From the NCBI GenBank assembly GCA_002313255.1, contig DCBA01000010.1, positions 16,212 to 48,045 of the forward strand: 31,834 nt of DNA. Direction: 5' to 3'. A model generated the notes under the pieces. That model saw only the letters and a program-made list of their open reading frames with translations, was not told the DNA's origin and ran no database searches. Within the stretch, counting starts at the first letter, position 1. The number at the start of each line of letters is the position of its first letter. The position numbers were made by a program, and so were the translations under genes. This document shows positions 20,259 to 31,806 of the stretch, in pieces. This DNA is from Gammaproteobacteria bacterium UBA1119 (GTDB lineage Bacteria; Pseudomonadota; Gammaproteobacteria; Pseudomonadales; Azotimanducaceae).

Positions 20259-21129
20259 AAAGCGCGGGCTAGGACGTGGGCTGGACGCTTTGCTGAATGC
20301 CAGCGTCGGTGATCCGACACAGACCGGGGACCCATCAGCTTCAAAAGAAACGCTTAGCCACATCGGCGTTGAGCAGATTCATCGTGGTCAGTTTCAACCG
20401 CGCAAACACATCGACGAGGCGAGCATCAACGAGCTTGCACAATCGGTCAAGTCCCAAGGCGTGATGCAACCTATCGTCTTGCGGCGACGACCAGAAGGCG
20501 GTTACGAAATTATTGCGGGTGAACGAAGGTGGCGAGCATCGGTCAAGGCCGGTCTTTCGGAAGTCCCGGCCATTGTCCGTGAGGTTACCGACGAACAGGC
20601 ACTGGCACTGGCGCTAATCGAAAATCTTCAGCGCGAAGACTTAAATCCGTTGGAGGAAGCGAGGGCTCTGGGTCGATTGCGCGATGAATTTGGATTGACC
20701 CAACAAGAGGTTGCGGATGCAGTAGGTAAATCGCGTACAGCGGTAACAAACTTACTGCGGCTTCAAAATTTAGGGACGAGAGCGGCCCAGTTATTAGAGG
20801 ACGGGTCGATCGAGATGGGACACGCACGGGCATTGCTGCCGCTCGAACAACGCGATCAAGACGTTGCTGCTCGGCACATCGCGTTAAAGAGGCTATCCGT
20901 TCGACAAGCCGAAGCATTGGTACGGCGAATGCTTACTGGACCACGAGAAACGATACAGCGCATAGACGCGGATACGCGACGTCTCGAAAAGGAGCTTTCC
21001 GAAAAGCTCGGCGCGCCGGTCATGATTCGGCATCGCAGCGGTCGGAAGGGCGGAGGCCGAGGACAAATTACGATTCGATACGGCAGCATGGAAGAGTTGG
21101 ACGGAATCCTTCGACACTTTCGTCGGTGA
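20251..21129 (+). CDS. parB: Chromosome partitioning protein ParB (Spo0J)
   Basis: ParB is a CTP-dependent clamp that loads at parS and spreads around the origin. The ATG at 20251 gives 292 residues beginning MAKKRGLGRGLDALL, the standard N-terminus that contacts ParA. AGAAGGA lies 11 bases upstream. An ATG at 20239 overlaps that site and is less likely. The CTP-binding ParB/Srx domain includes QFQPRKH, IIAGERRWRAS and ENLQREDLNPLEEA. The HTH that reads parS is LTQQEVADAVGKSRTAVTNLLRL, and the dimerisation domain is C-terminal. Its likely targets are the two sites inside recF, 10-11 kb away across oriC. Confidence 0.96.
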   Translation: MAKKRGLGRGLDALLNASVGDPTQTGDPSASKETLSHIGVEQIHRGQFQPRKHIDEASINELAQSVKSQGVMQPIVLRRRPEGGYEIIAGERRWRASVKAGLSEVPAIVREVTDEQALALALIENLQREDLNPLEEARALGRLRDEFGLTQQEVADAVGKSRTAVTNLLRLQNLGTRAAQLLEDGSIEMGHARALLPLEQRDQDVAARHIALKRLSVRQAEALVRRMLTGPRETIQRIDADTRRLEKELSEKLGAPVMIRHRSGRKGGGRGQITIRYGSMEELDGILRHFRR

Positions 21130-21197
21130 TCGTTAAAACAAAGCCAAGTTGCTAGCCGATGACGCTACATGGGGTGGTGTGCAGTACAAGCCATCCG

Positions 21198-21203
21198 TAT
21201 AAT
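21198..21203 (+). promoter_or_regulatory. Candidate -10 element of the atp operon promoter
   Basis: A perfect TATAAT lies in the 155-base gap between parB and atpI, about 80 bases before atpI. The expected -35 position (around 21174-21180, TGGTGT) is poor. The same CGTATAAT context occurs upstream of glmU. No terminator for parB is evident in the gap. Confidence 0.45.
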
Positions 21204-21284
21204 GTCGCCGCCTCGTGCACCCCAACTTTTTTCGGAGCATGCTCCATCGAGTTCGTCCGAAATAGGCCAGGCTGAGTAACGAAT

Positions 21285-21641
21285 TTGTTCGCCGATGAGC
21301 GCGCGCCGCGGGGGCTGGTGATCATTCAAATGGCCAGCGTTTTCGTTATCGTGCTAGGGCTTTTGTTCGTTGGCACGGCCCAGAGTTTGGCCGCAATGTT
21401 AGGTGGAGGGTCGGTGGTGTTACCGAACGCGTGGTTCGCGTTCAGGATGCATCGGACGAGAAGGGCCGGGGCCATTCTCGGGTTGGGGATATTGAAAATT
21501 TTATTGGTCATCGCCTGCCTTGCGTTGGCGCTGGCCTTGTTTGAACCAGAGCCAGCCGGATTTTTTGCGGCACTTGCTGTGGCACTGCTGGTTCAGATTT
21601 TCGGGCCGATGGTCGGTCCGCGTAGTTGGAAAACGGAATAG
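21285..21641 (+). CDS. atpI: ATP synthase subunit I (AtpI-like membrane protein)
   Basis: AtpI is a small, non-essential membrane protein implicated in assembling the c-ring. The 118-residue product has four hydrophobic segments (about 12-32, 36-52, 62-84, 90-108). The segment GGGSVVLPNAWFAFRMHRTRR, around residues 40-60, matches the family pattern. The start is uncertain: an in-frame TGA at 21273 rules out anything longer, leaving TTG 21285 or an internal GTG at residue 12. The family is poorly conserved, so the call rests on topology, this segment, and its position as first gene of the operon, 3 bases before atpB. Confidence 0.88.
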   Translation: MFADERAPRGLVIIQMASVFVIVLGLLFVGTAQSLAAMLGGGSVVLPNAWFAFRMHRTRRAGAILGLGILKILLVIACLALALALFEPEPAGFFAALAVALLVQIFGPMVGPRSWKTE

Positions 21642-22806
<1,165 letters not shown>

Positions 22807-22830
22807 GGCATTCGTTAACGAGAAGCTAAT

Positions 22831-23301
22831 ATGAACCTCAACTGGACACTAGTTGGCCAAAGCATCACGTTTTTAGTGTTTGCTTGGACCTGCTACAAGT
22901 TTATTTGGCCGCTCCTCATTGGTGCCATGGATGAGCGAGCAACGCTTATCGGTGAGGGCATTGAAAATGCCGAGCAAGCTCGCCGGGACTTGGAAGATGC
23001 GTCGTCTAAGGTCGACGAGATCATGCGTGATGCGCGGGCCGATGCGCACGCATTGGTCGATCAGGCGCGCACCCAAGCGGCCACCATGATTGACGATGCA
23101 AAGAAGGATGCAGAGAACGAGGGCGAGAGAATTCGAGAGACCGCCCGTGCCGACGTCGTCCAGGAGGCGAATCGCGCCAGGGAATCATTAAGAGCGGAAG
23201 TCGCAGAACTCGCGCTAAGTGGTGCTGAGCGCATTCTCGAATCAGGCATCGATCGGGCCCAACACGCCGAGTTGTTAGACAAGCTGGCTTCGGAGTTGTA
23301 A
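22831..23301 (+). CDS. atpF: F0F1 ATP synthase subunit b
   Basis: Subunit b is the peripheral stalk. The 156 residues match E. coli exactly in length. One N-terminal membrane helix (about 5-29, MNLNWTLVGQSITFLVFAW) is followed by a long charged helix rich in Ala, Glu, Asp and Arg that forms a right-handed coiled coil. The C-terminal AELALSGAERILESGID segment binds the delta subunit. Only one b gene is present, so the stalk is a homodimer. Confidence 0.96.
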   Translation: MNLNWTLVGQSITFLVFAWTCYKFIWPLLIGAMDERATLIGEGIENAEQARRDLEDASSKVDEIMRDARADAHALVDQARTQAATMIDDAKKDAENEGERIRETARADVVQEANRARESLRAEVAELALSGAERILESGIDRAQHAELLDKLASEL

Positions 23302-23303
23302 GC

Positions 23304-23843
23304 GTGGCCGAATTTGCAACGTTGGCAAGGCCCTACGCAAACGCGGCGTTCGACGTGGCTAAATCTGCGGGGCGCCTGGACGAGTGGTCCAGGGGCCTTA
23401 ACCTACTCGCCCTTGCAAGTGAAAACCCAAATCTCAAGGCAATGATTCAATCGCCGACGGCGACGACTTCCGAAAAGGCATTTAAATTAGCCGAACTCTT
23501 TCGCGACGATCTTCTAGACCCCGTTCGGCAATTCGTGCACGTATTGGCGGAAAATAAGCGCTTGTCGTTGCTTGCTGAGATCACGACTCAATTCGAGGTT
23601 CGGCGCGCGGAAGAGGCCCGGACGTTGGACGTCGAAGTGACCACCGCGGTGCCTCTCTCGGATTCGGAACAACGTGGATTTCAAGAAATCTTGGAACGTC
23701 GTTTCGAGCAACACATTAATCTTACGACGACGGTTGATAAAACCGTCATCGGAGGCGCGCATATCCGCGCTGGCGATACGGTGATTGACGGATCGCTGCG
23801 GGGAAGACTGGCGAAATTAGGCGAAGCGTTCGCGCGTTCGTAA
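23304..23843 (+). CDS. atpH: F0F1 ATP synthase subunit delta
   Basis: Subunit delta joins the stator stalk to the top of F1. The 179-residue product starts with GTG 2 bases after atpF, with CGGAG upstream inside atpF. The N-terminal helical domain has the typical [14 protein letters not shown] opening. The C-terminal part has the family block [28 protein letters not shown], close to the usual VIGGxxIRxGDxVIDxSxRxxLxxL. Confidence 0.95.
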   Translation: MAEFATLARPYANAAFDVAKSAGRLDEWSRGLNLLALASENPNLKAMIQSPTATTSEKAFKLAELFRDDLLDPVRQFVHVLAENKRLSLLAEITTQFEVRRAEEARTLDVEVTTAVPLSDSEQRGFQEILERRFEQHINLTTTVDKTVIGGAHIRAGDTVIDGSLRGRLAKLGEAFARS

Positions 23844-23859
23844 ACACATAGGTAACTAC

Positions 23860-25410
23860 ATGCAGCAACTAAATCCATCTGAAATTAGCGACATCATCAA
23901 AGCGCGCATCGAAAATCTCGATACTTCGTCGCAACCGCAAAACGAGGGTACGGTGGTTAGTGTGTCCGACGGGATTGTACGTGTTCATGGCCTGGCTGAA
24001 GCCCAATATGGGGAGATGATTGAGTTTGACGGCGGCCTTTACGGCATGGCATTGAATCTTGAGCGGGACTCCGTGGGCGTGGTCGTTCTTGGCGATTACA
24101 AAGGCCTCTCCGAGGGTGCCACGGCTCGCTGCACGCAGCGAATTCTTGAAGTTCCCGTAGGACCGGAGCTGTTGGGACGGGTAGTCGACTCATTGGGTAG
24201 TCCCATTGATGGCAAAGGCCCGCTTAATGCCGCAACCACTGCACCTATCGAGAAAGTCGCCCCAGGTGTGATCGCGCGGCAATCAGTCGACCAACCGGTA
24301 CAGATGGGCATCAAGTGTATTGATGCCATGCTGGCGATTGGCCGTGGGCAGCGCGAGCTGATTATCGGAGATCGGCAAATAGGTAAAACCGCGCTTGCTT
24401 TGGACGCGGTCATAAATCAGAAAGGCACCGGGATCAAGTGCATTTACGTGGCCATTGGTCAAAAAATGTCGACCATTGCAAACGTGGTAAGAACGCTAGA
24501 AGAACATGGCGCCATGGAACACACCATTGTTGTTGGGGCGAGCGCTTCGGACCCTGCCCCGATGCAGTACATCGCGCCATATTCTGGTTGCAGTATGGGA
24601 GAGTATTTTCGAGATCGCGGGGAAGACGCGCTTATCATTTACGATGACCTAACGAAACAGGCCTGGGCCTATCGTCAGATTTCTCTTTTGTTGCGACGAC
24701 CGCCGGGTCGTGAGGCATACCCAGGGGATATTTTTTATTTGCATTCGCGACTCCTTGAGCGCGCCGCGCGAGTAAATGCTGACTATGTTGAACACCAAAC
24801 AGATGGCGAGGTCACGGGACAGACGGGGTCTTTAACCGCTCTTCCAATTATCGAAACACAAGCCGGTGATATTTCAGCCTTTATTCCTACGAACGTGATT
24901 TCAATTACAGACGGCCAGATTTTTTTAGAGCTGGACCGATTCAATGCCGGGATTCGCCCGGCGATGAGTCCGGGCATTTCGGTCTCCCGGGTAGGTGGTA
25001 ATGCGCAGGTGCCCTTCCTCAAGAAGATCTCTGGAGGCATCAAGCTTGCGCTGGCTCAATACCGGGAGCTGGCCGCCTTTTCGCAGTTCGCGTCGGATCT
25101 TGATGAAGCGACTCGACGCCAATTGGAACATGGCGAGCGGGTAGAAGAACTGATGAAACAGCCACAGTATTCGCCCATGACTGTATCGGAGATGGGACTT
25201 GTTCTTTATGCGGCGAGCGAGGGCTTCCTTGAAGACGTACCCGTCGATCGCGTGCTCGACTTTGAGCAGGATTTGCTTGCCTACATGAACTCAGAACATA
25301 GCGAATGGATGAGTAACATAACCGAGACTGGCGAGTATTCGGACGAAATTGTTGACTACATGAAAACGGCTATCGAGACATTTAAATCGACCCACAGCTA
25401 CGGTGATTAA
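23860..25410 (+). CDS. atpA: F0F1 ATP synthase subunit alpha
   Basis: Alpha subunits alternate with beta in the F1 hexamer and hold the non-catalytic nucleotide sites. The 516 residues are close to E. coli (513). It opens [17 protein letters not shown]. The P-loop is [11 protein letters not shown], and the signature [14 protein letters not shown] is present, with its Ser-Arg finger segment. No frame breaks are seen. atpG follows 2 bases after the stop. Confidence 0.98.
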   Translation: MQQLNPSEISDIIKARIENLDTSSQPQNEGTVVSVSDGIVRVHGLAEAQYGEMIEFDGGLYGMALNLERDSVGVVVLGDYKGLSEGATARCTQRILEVPVGPELLGRVVDSLGSPIDGKGPLNAATTAPIEKVAPGVIARQSVDQPVQMGIKCIDAMLAIGRGQRELIIGDRQIGKTALALDAVINQKGTGIKCIYVAIGQKMSTIANVVRTLEEHGAMEHTIVVGASASDPAPMQYIAPYSGCSMGEYFRDRGEDALIIYDDLTKQAWAYRQISLLLRRPPGREAYPGDIFYLHSRLLERAARVNADYVEHQTDGEVTGQTGSLTALPIIETQAGDISAFIPTNVISITDGQIFLELDRFNAGIRPAMSPGISVSRVGGNAQVPFLKKISGGIKLALAQYRELAAFSQFASDLDEATRRQLEHGERVEELMKQPQYSPMTVSEMGLVLYAASEGFLEDVPVDRVLDFEQDLLAYMNSEHSEWMSNITETGEYSDEIVDYMKTAIETFKSTHSYGD

Positions 25411-25412
25411 CG

Positions 25413-26273
25413 ATGGCGGTCGGTAGAGAAATCAAGAAGAAGATCGGAAGCGTCGAAAATACGCAAAAGGTCACGAGGGCGATGCAAATGGTCGCTGCGA
25501 GCAAGATGCGAAGGACCCAGGATCGAATGAATGAAGCGCGGCCGTACGCCCATCGAATCCGCGATGTCATTGCGCATCTCGCTAATGCGAACCCTGAATA
25601 CAAGCACGTCTTTATGCAGACTCGAGCAATAAAGCGTGTTGGCTACATCGTTGTGACGTCTGACAAGGGACAGTGCGGGGGCCTCAATGCGAATCTGCTT
25701 AGAACGTTGGTTCGGCAGATGCAAGAACAGCAAACCAATGGCATTGAGGTCGATCTCTCATTGGTTGGGAAAAAAGCCGCCGCTTTTTTTCGGTCAGTCG
25801 GGGGTAACGTGGTGGCCGCGATCAATGAGGTAGGCGAAACGCCTGAGCTTGAAACGCTGCTCGGTGGTGTGAAAGTTATGTTGGATGCCTTTGAGGAAGG
25901 GCAGATCGATCGACTGGATATTCTTTCGAATGAATTTGTAAATACCATTACTCAAAGCCCCACGTTCAGTCAGCTTCTGCCGTTGGAGCCGTCTGATGGT
26001 GACTCGAAAGGACGCACTTGGGACTATCTGTATGAGCCGGATGCGCGCGAATTGGTTGAAGGATTAGTGCGTCGCTATGTGGAGTCGCAGGTATACCAGG
26101 CGGTTGTAGAGAATGGCGCATGTGAACAAGCAGCGCGGATGATCGCGATGAAAAACGCGACGGAAAATGCGGCGACAGTCATCGATGAATTGAATCTGAT
26201 CTACAACAACGCCCGCCAAGCTGCGATAACGCAGGAAATTGCGGAAATTGTCGGCGGTGCGGCGGCAGTTTGA
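25413..26273 (+). CDS. atpG: F0F1 ATP synthase subunit gamma
   Basis: Gamma is the rotor shaft that couples ring rotation to catalysis. The 286 residues match E. coli (287). The N-terminal helix is [31 protein letters not shown], shown here in full because both ends of the coiled coil identify the family; the C-terminal helix ends in [26 protein letters not shown]. The central Rossmann-like domain includes [15 protein letters not shown] terminator-like hairpin of A and T runs lies in the coding sequence at 25770-25790 (see findings). Confidence 0.97.
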   Translation: MAVGREIKKKIGSVENTQKVTRAMQMVAASKMRRTQDRMNEARPYAHRIRDVIAHLANANPEYKHVFMQTRAIKRVGYIVVTSDKGQCGGLNANLLRTLVRQMQEQQTNGIEVDLSLVGKKAAAFFRSVGGNVVAAINEVGETPELETLLGGVKVMLDAFEEGQIDRLDILSNEFVNTITQSPTFSQLLPLEPSDGDSKGRTWDYLYEPDARELVEGLVRRYVESQVYQAVVENGACEQAARMIAMKNATENAATVIDELNLIYNNARQAAITQEIAEIVGGAAAV

Positions 26274-26333
26274 TGGGTCTTAACGAACAATCAATATTAG
26301 ATGGACGGGCGGGAGCATCCGCGCGATCGGTAA

Positions 26334-27728
<1,395 letters not shown>

Positions 27729-27731
27729 CTG

Positions 27732-28154
27732 ATGGCGAGCACTATGCAATGCAACATCGTCAGCGCCGAACGCGAAATTTTCTCCGGGCGTGTGACGAGA
27801 ATCTCCTTGAAGGGTACGATGGGGGAGTTGGGGATTTTGCCGAACCATACCCCACTGTTGACCGGCATTGCGCCTGGGCCAGTACGACTGCAGTTCGAGG
27901 ACGGCGAAGACGACGTTTTTTTTGCCTCGGGTGGATTCTTAGAGATTCAACCAGGGGTTGTAACCGTGCTTGCCGATACGGCGCTGCACGCAGACGATAT
28001 TGATGAAGCGGCGGCGCAGGGAGCGAAAGAGCAAGCGCAGCGGGACATCGCCGAACACGCAGCCGATTTTGACTACTCACGTGCAATGTCTCAGCTTGCG
28101 GAGGCTACTGCTAGGGAACGCACGTTGGCGGAGCTACGTAAACGGCGCCGTTAG
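27732..28154 (+). CDS. atpC: F0F1 ATP synthase subunit epsilon
   Basis: Epsilon belongs to the rotor and inhibits ATP hydrolysis. The 140 residues comprise the N-terminal beta sandwich (MQCNIVSAEREIFSG, LGILPNHTPLLTGIAPG, FFASGGFLEIQPG) and a C-terminal helical hairpin ending in LAELRKRRR. It starts 3 bases after atpD and ends the atp operon. Confidence 0.96.
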   Translation: MASTMQCNIVSAEREIFSGRVTRISLKGTMGELGILPNHTPLLTGIAPGPVRLQFEDGEDDVFFASGGFLEIQPGVVTVLADTALHADDIDEAAAQGAKEQAQRDIAEHAADFDYSRAMSQLAEATARERTLAELRKRRR

Positions 28155-28209
28155 AAAATCGAGCCGATCAGCAGCAAAAGACAGATCTCAAATTCCTCGT
28201 TTGCGCACG

Positions 28210-28215
28210 TATAAT
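28210..28215 (+). promoter_or_regulatory. Candidate -10 element upstream of glmU
   Basis: A perfect TATAAT sits in the 90-base gap between atpC and glmU, about 30 bases before the start. No good -35 is found 16-18 bases upstream. It suggests glmU-glmS can be transcribed separately from the atp operon. Confidence 0.45.
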
Positions 28216-28244
28216 CGTGGCTTCATAAGACAGAGAGTCCCGTG

Positions 28245-29606
28245 ATGCGACTTGAAGTCATCATCCTGGCGGCCGGCGAGGGTACTCGCATGCAGTCGTC
28301 GATTCCCAAAGTTCTCCATACAGTGGGAGGTCGACCGCTTCTTGATCACGTGTTGAGTGTTGCGCGAGACCTGAAACCGGAGGCATTGCACGTCGTGGTC
28401 GGTCGTTCAGGCGCAGACGTTCAAGCGTATTTCGAAGGCACGGATGTCGCTTGGGTCGAACAAATCGAGCAAAAAGGGACGGGTCACGCGGTAATGCAGG
28501 CGATCGATGATGTGGAATCGTCGGCAATGGTCTTGGTGTTGTTTGGTGATGTGCCGCTAATCGAGAAGGTAACTCTTGAGGCTTGTATTTCGGCGGCGGC
28601 GGACGGGATTGGCGTGGTGACTGTGGATATGCCCGTACCTGACGGGTTCGGGCGAATACAAAGACGGTCGGATGGACAAATCGAAGCGATCGTCGAGGAC
28701 AAAGATGCCACACCTGCCCAGCGCACTATTACAGAGGTCAACACGGGCATACTGGCGGCGCCAGCGGCGATGCTAGTCCGGCTGCTTGAATCGATCACGG
28801 CCCGTAACGCACAAGGAGAATATTATCTGACGGACATCGTCGGTCTCGCGGCTTCACAGGGTGTGCGAGTTGCCGGGGTGGATGCCACTAGTTCCGAAGA
28901 GGTACAAGGGATTAACGATCGAATTCAATTGGCGTCGGTGGAACGTTACATGCAACGTCGCGAAGCCGAACGCCTAATGGCTGCCGGTGTAACGATTGCC
29001 GATCCATCGCGGCTTGATCTGCGCGGTACTCTGGTGGCGGGCCAGGATTGTTTTATCGACATCAACGTGATCATCGAAGGGGTGGTCGTTATTGGCGACA
29101 ACGTGTCGATCGGACCCGGATGCGTTGTGACGGATTCCGAATTGGCTGATGGCGTTGTAATTGAAGCTCACTCGGTGGTTGAAGGGGCGGTTGTTGGATC
29201 AAACTGTCGGCTGGGACCATTCGCACGCGTACGTCCTGGCACAGAACTGGCGGAAGGGGCATGTATCGGGAACTTTGTTGAAACTAAGAAAGCGATCATT
29301 GGTGCTGGCACGAAAGCCAATCATCTCGCGTACCTTGGCGACAGTACTATCGGCGCCGAGTGCAATATCGGGGCCGGGACGATTACATGTAACTACGACG
29401 GCGTTGATAAGAACGAGACACACATCGGGGATGGTGTATTCGTTGGGACCAACAGCACGCTTGTGGCGCCGCTGACGATCGATGAGGGTGCGTACATAGC
29501 TGCTGGATCAACGATTACGTCAAAGGTGGACTCAGAGGATCTTGCCGTCGGTCGGGCGCGACAACGCAATATTCATGGCTGGGTACCGCCGACTAAGCGC
29601 AAATAA
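28245..29606 (+). CDS. glmU: Bifunctional GlcNAc-1-P uridyltransferase / GlcN-1-P acetyltransferase
   Basis: GlmU makes UDP-GlcNAc for peptidoglycan and lipopolysaccharide in two steps. The ATG at 28245 gives 453 residues (E. coli 456). The adjacent GTG at 28242 is possible, but AGAGAG is better spaced for the ATG. The N-terminal uridyltransferase domain has LAAGEGTRMQSSIPKVLH, EQKGTGHAV, LFGDVPLI and EVNTGIL. The C-terminal left-handed beta-helix shows hexapeptide repeats from about residue 250, and the acetyltransferase site segment runs from FVETKKAIIG to CNIGAGTITCNYDG. It lies 18 bases before glmS, the enzyme two steps earlier in the same pathway. Confidence 0.98.
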   Translation: MRLEVIILAAGEGTRMQSSIPKVLHTVGGRPLLDHVLSVARDLKPEALHVVVGRSGADVQAYFEGTDVAWVEQIEQKGTGHAVMQAIDDVESSAMVLVLFGDVPLIEKVTLEACISAAADGIGVVTVDMPVPDGFGRIQRRSDGQIEAIVEDKDATPAQRTITEVNTGILAAPAAMLVRLLESITARNAQGEYYLTDIVGLAASQGVRVAGVDATSSEEVQGINDRIQLASVERYMQRREAERLMAAGVTIADPSRLDLRGTLVAGQDCFIDINVIIEGVVVIGDNVSIGPGCVVTDSELADGVVIEAHSVVEGAVVGSNCRLGPFARVRPGTELAEGACIGNFVETKKAIIGAGTKANHLAYLGDSTIGAECNIGAGTITCNYDGVDKNETHIGDGVFVGTNSTLVAPLTIDEGAYIAAGSTITSKVDSEDLAVGRARQRNIHGWVPPTKRK

Positions 29607-29624
29607 CGGAGCGGCGACCAGAGT

Positions 29625-31460
29625 ATGTGTGGAATTGTAGGCGCGGTGGCACATCGCGATGTTCCCGGGATCTTGCTTGCTGGACTGCAGCGCCTTGAAT
29701 ACCGCGGCTATGACTCAGCGGGCATCGCGGTTCAAATACGCGAGGCCGCGTCGATCGATCGTAGACGTATGCTCGGTAAGGTCGCGGATCTTGTAGAGGA
29801 TGTGAAACGCGAGCCGATGAGTGGGCACAGCGGGATTGCGCATACCCGATGGGCAACCCATGGTGCTCCCAGTGAACAGAATGCCCACCCGCACATTTCC
29901 AGCGACCGTATCTGCTTGGTACACAACGGGATCATCGAGAATTTCGAATCGCTTCGAGACGAGCTAAAGGGCACGGGGCGTGAGTTCACATCCGAAACAG
30001 ATTCGGAAGTCATCGTTCATCTTGTGGATTCGTACTACGAGGAGTCGAAAGACCTTCTGCGAGCTGTCAAGGAAGCCATCCAACGCCTCGAGGGGGCGTA
30101 CGCGATCGGCGTAATGTGTCGCGACGATCCAGGGCGAATCGTGGCTGCCCGATTAGGGAGTCCGTTGGTCGTTGGAGTGGGGATCGGTGAGCACTACATT
30201 GCATCAGACGTGCTGGCATTACGGCCAGTAACGGATCGATTCATCTATCTCGAAGAGGGTGATTTGGTCGACATTACTGCCGACGCACTGTCGTTCTGGA
30301 ACGTTGAAGATGAGTCGGTGATACGCACCTCGGTTCGCGTACAGGTGGGAACCGACGAGGCGGATAAGGGGAGCTATCGACATTACATGCACAAGGAAAT
30401 TCATGAGCAAGCTTCTGTCGTTCGACGCACACTTGAAGGCCGAATAGGTGCTGAAAGGGTGCTAGAGGCTGCGTTAGGAGTCGAAGCGCCTGCCATTTTC
30501 GATGAGACAGAGTCAATAACGCTTGTCGGGTGCGGAACCAGTTACTACGCGGCGAGCGTTGCACGATATTGGATCGAGGGGATCGCAGGGATCAGCTGCA
30601 ACGTCGAGATAGCGTCAGAGTTTCGTTATAGATCTCTTGTGGTTCCACCAAAAGCCCTTTTTGTGTCGTTGTCCCAATCGGGTGAAACCGCAGACACTCT
30701 CGCTGCACATCGTATTGCAGCGGAGGCGGGCTTTGCTCACACGATGGCGATATGTAACGTCCCCACGAGCAGCTTGGCGCGTGAGTCTGAACTGGCATTT
30801 TTCATGAATGCAGGGGTGGAAATTGGAGTCGCATCGACGAAGGCCTTTACCGCTCAGCTCGTTGATCTGCTGTTGTTAACGATTCTTATGGGAAGGCGGC
30901 GCAAACTTAATCGAAGTGCTGAGATAGAGCTAGTTCGCTGGCTTTCGGTATTAGACAGAGCAGTAGAAGAGGTCCTCTCTCTGGAAGCTCAAATCGTGGG
31001 TGTAGCCGAAGAAATTATGGATCGACCAAACGCCCTATTTTTGGGACGAGGCACGCTCTATCCGGTAGCGCTTGAAGGCGCTCTTAAGCTGAAAGAGGTT
31101 GCTTATATTCATGCAGAAGGATATCCGGCGGGAGAGCTTAAGCACGGCCCACTTGCTCTTGTCGATGAAGATATGCCGGTGGTTGCGATTGCACCCGAAA
31201 ATGACTTGCTTGAGAAGGTTCGGTCGAATTTGCAGGAAGTTCGTGCGCGCGGCGGAAGACTGTATGTATTCACTGATGCGGCGGCGGGGTTCAGCTCATC
31301 GGACGACGTTTCAGTAATTGAACTTCCAAGTATTCACCAAGTACTCGCCCCCATTACGTATGCGATACCTCTCCAACTCTTGGCGTATCACGTCGCCGTA
31401 CTCCGAGGTACGGACGTTGATCAACCTCGAAACCTCGCGAAGTCCGTCACAGTTGAATGA
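29625..31460 (+). CDS. glmS: Glutamine-fructose-6-phosphate aminotransferase (isomerizing)
   Basis: GlmS converts fructose-6-phosphate and glutamine to glucosamine-6-phosphate, the committed step of amino-sugar synthesis. The 611 residues match E. coli (609). The N-terminal nucleophile Cys2 is exposed in MCGIVGAVAHRDV, and the glutaminase domain continues with RLEYRGYDSAGIAV and HTRWATHG. Two SIS domains follow (SLSQSGETADTL; IHAEGYPAGELKHGPLAL). The C-terminus ends QPRNLAKSVTVE. The DNA encoding this tail is the classic Tn7 target recognised by TnsD, and foreign-looking sequence begins directly after the stop. Confidence 0.98.
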   Translation: MCGIVGAVAHRDVPGILLAGLQRLEYRGYDSAGIAVQIREAASIDRRRMLGKVADLVEDVKREPMSGHSGIAHTRWATHGAPSEQNAHPHISSDRICLVHNGIIENFESLRDELKGTGREFTSETDSEVIVHLVDSYYEESKDLLRAVKEAIQRLEGAYAIGVMCRDDPGRIVAARLGSPLVVGVGIGEHYIASDVLALRPVTDRFIYLEEGDLVDITADALSFWNVEDESVIRTSVRVQVGTDEADKGSYRHYMHKEIHEQASVVRRTLEGRIGAERVLEAALGVEAPAIFDETESITLVGCGTSYYAASVARYWIEGIAGISCNVEIASEFRYRSLVVPPKALFVSLSQSGETADTLAAHRIAAEAGFAHTMAICNVPTSSLARESELAFFMNAGVEIGVASTKAFTAQLVDLLLLTILMGRRRKLNRSAEIELVRWLSVLDRAVEEVLSLEAQIVGVAEEIMDRPNALFLGRGTLYPVALEGALKLKEVAYIHAEGYPAGELKHGPLALVDEDMPVVAIAPENDLLEKVRSNLQEVRARGGRLYVFTDAAAGFSSSDDVSVIELPSIHQVLAPITYAIPLQLLAYHVAVLRGTDVDQPRNLAKSVTVE

Positions 31461-31490
31461 TTTAGGTTGTTCCTGTTTAGAAGGAACAAT
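31425..31490 (+). other. Predicted attTn7-type target region (glmS 3' end)
   Basis: In other bacteria TnsD of Tn7 binds the last ~35 bases of glmS and directs insertion about 25 bases past the stop, which would be near 31485 here. The glmS C-terminal codons are conserved. No Tn7-type transposon end was recognised, so only the target position is supported, not an insertion by Tn7. Confidence 0.4.
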
Positions 31491-31806
31491 CCCTTTCTTA
31501 GAATTCTCCATCGAGATTGAGTCAAACGACCTCACCTACCATCAGAAATACACCAAAAGACAAGAGTTGGTGTATGAACTCATCAAATATCTACATGAAG
31601 AGAAAGGACTGGGTTACCGACGTATCAGTCAGAGTCTGAATCGGTGGGGAATCCCTACTCAAAGAAGTAATAAGTGGTTCAACACATCAGTCTTTTCAGT
31701 TCTAAAAAGGAAAAGACAACGAGATGAGAGGATTGAGAACCTAAGAAACAAAGAGTTCGAGACTCATATCTCTAAATTTGAACTGAAATACCATACCTTT
31801 GACTAA
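31461..31806 (+). pseudogene. Probable 5'-truncated gene with recombinase-like C-terminal helix-turn-helix
   Basis: A frame with protein-like character runs from just after glmS to a TAA at 31804-31806. The recognisable part includes KYTKRQELVYELIKYLHEE, GLGYRRISQSLNRWGIPTQR and KWFNTSVFSVLKRKRQRDERI. The order 'I-x-x-x-LN-x-x-GI-x-T-x-R ... W-x-x-x-x-V-x-x-x-L' resembles the Recombinase helix-turn-helix region of serine recombinases, but no catalytic domain is present. There is no ATG; the frame is open back into glmS, and only TTG 31567 or GTG 31570 offer internal starts, neither with a ribosome site. GC is 117 of 300 bases (39%) at 31501-31800, clearly lower than neighbouring genes. I infer a gene remnant or an acquired small gene; function unknown. 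Confidence 0.5.
31465..31499 (+). terminator. Possible glmS terminator hairpin
   Basis: TTGTTCCT (31467-31474) and AGGAACAA (31482-31489) form a perfect 8-bp stem with a 7-base loop, extendable by a G-U and a G-C pair. A pyrimidine-rich CCTTTCTT follows. It starts 5 bases after the glmS stop. The stem is AT-rich and the tail is not a clean T run, so its strength is doubtful. Confidence 0.45.

Noticed and set aside
25770..25776. AAAAAAG slippery heptamer in atpG as a programmed frameshift
   Set aside because: In the reading frame it is split AAA AAA G, not the X XXY YYZ phase needed for -1 slippage, and AtpG is full length without it.
28141..28152. AACGGCGCCGTT palindrome at the 3' end of atpC as a terminator
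   Set aside because: A 12-base palindrome without a loop and with no T run after it; it lies in the last codons and stop of atpC.
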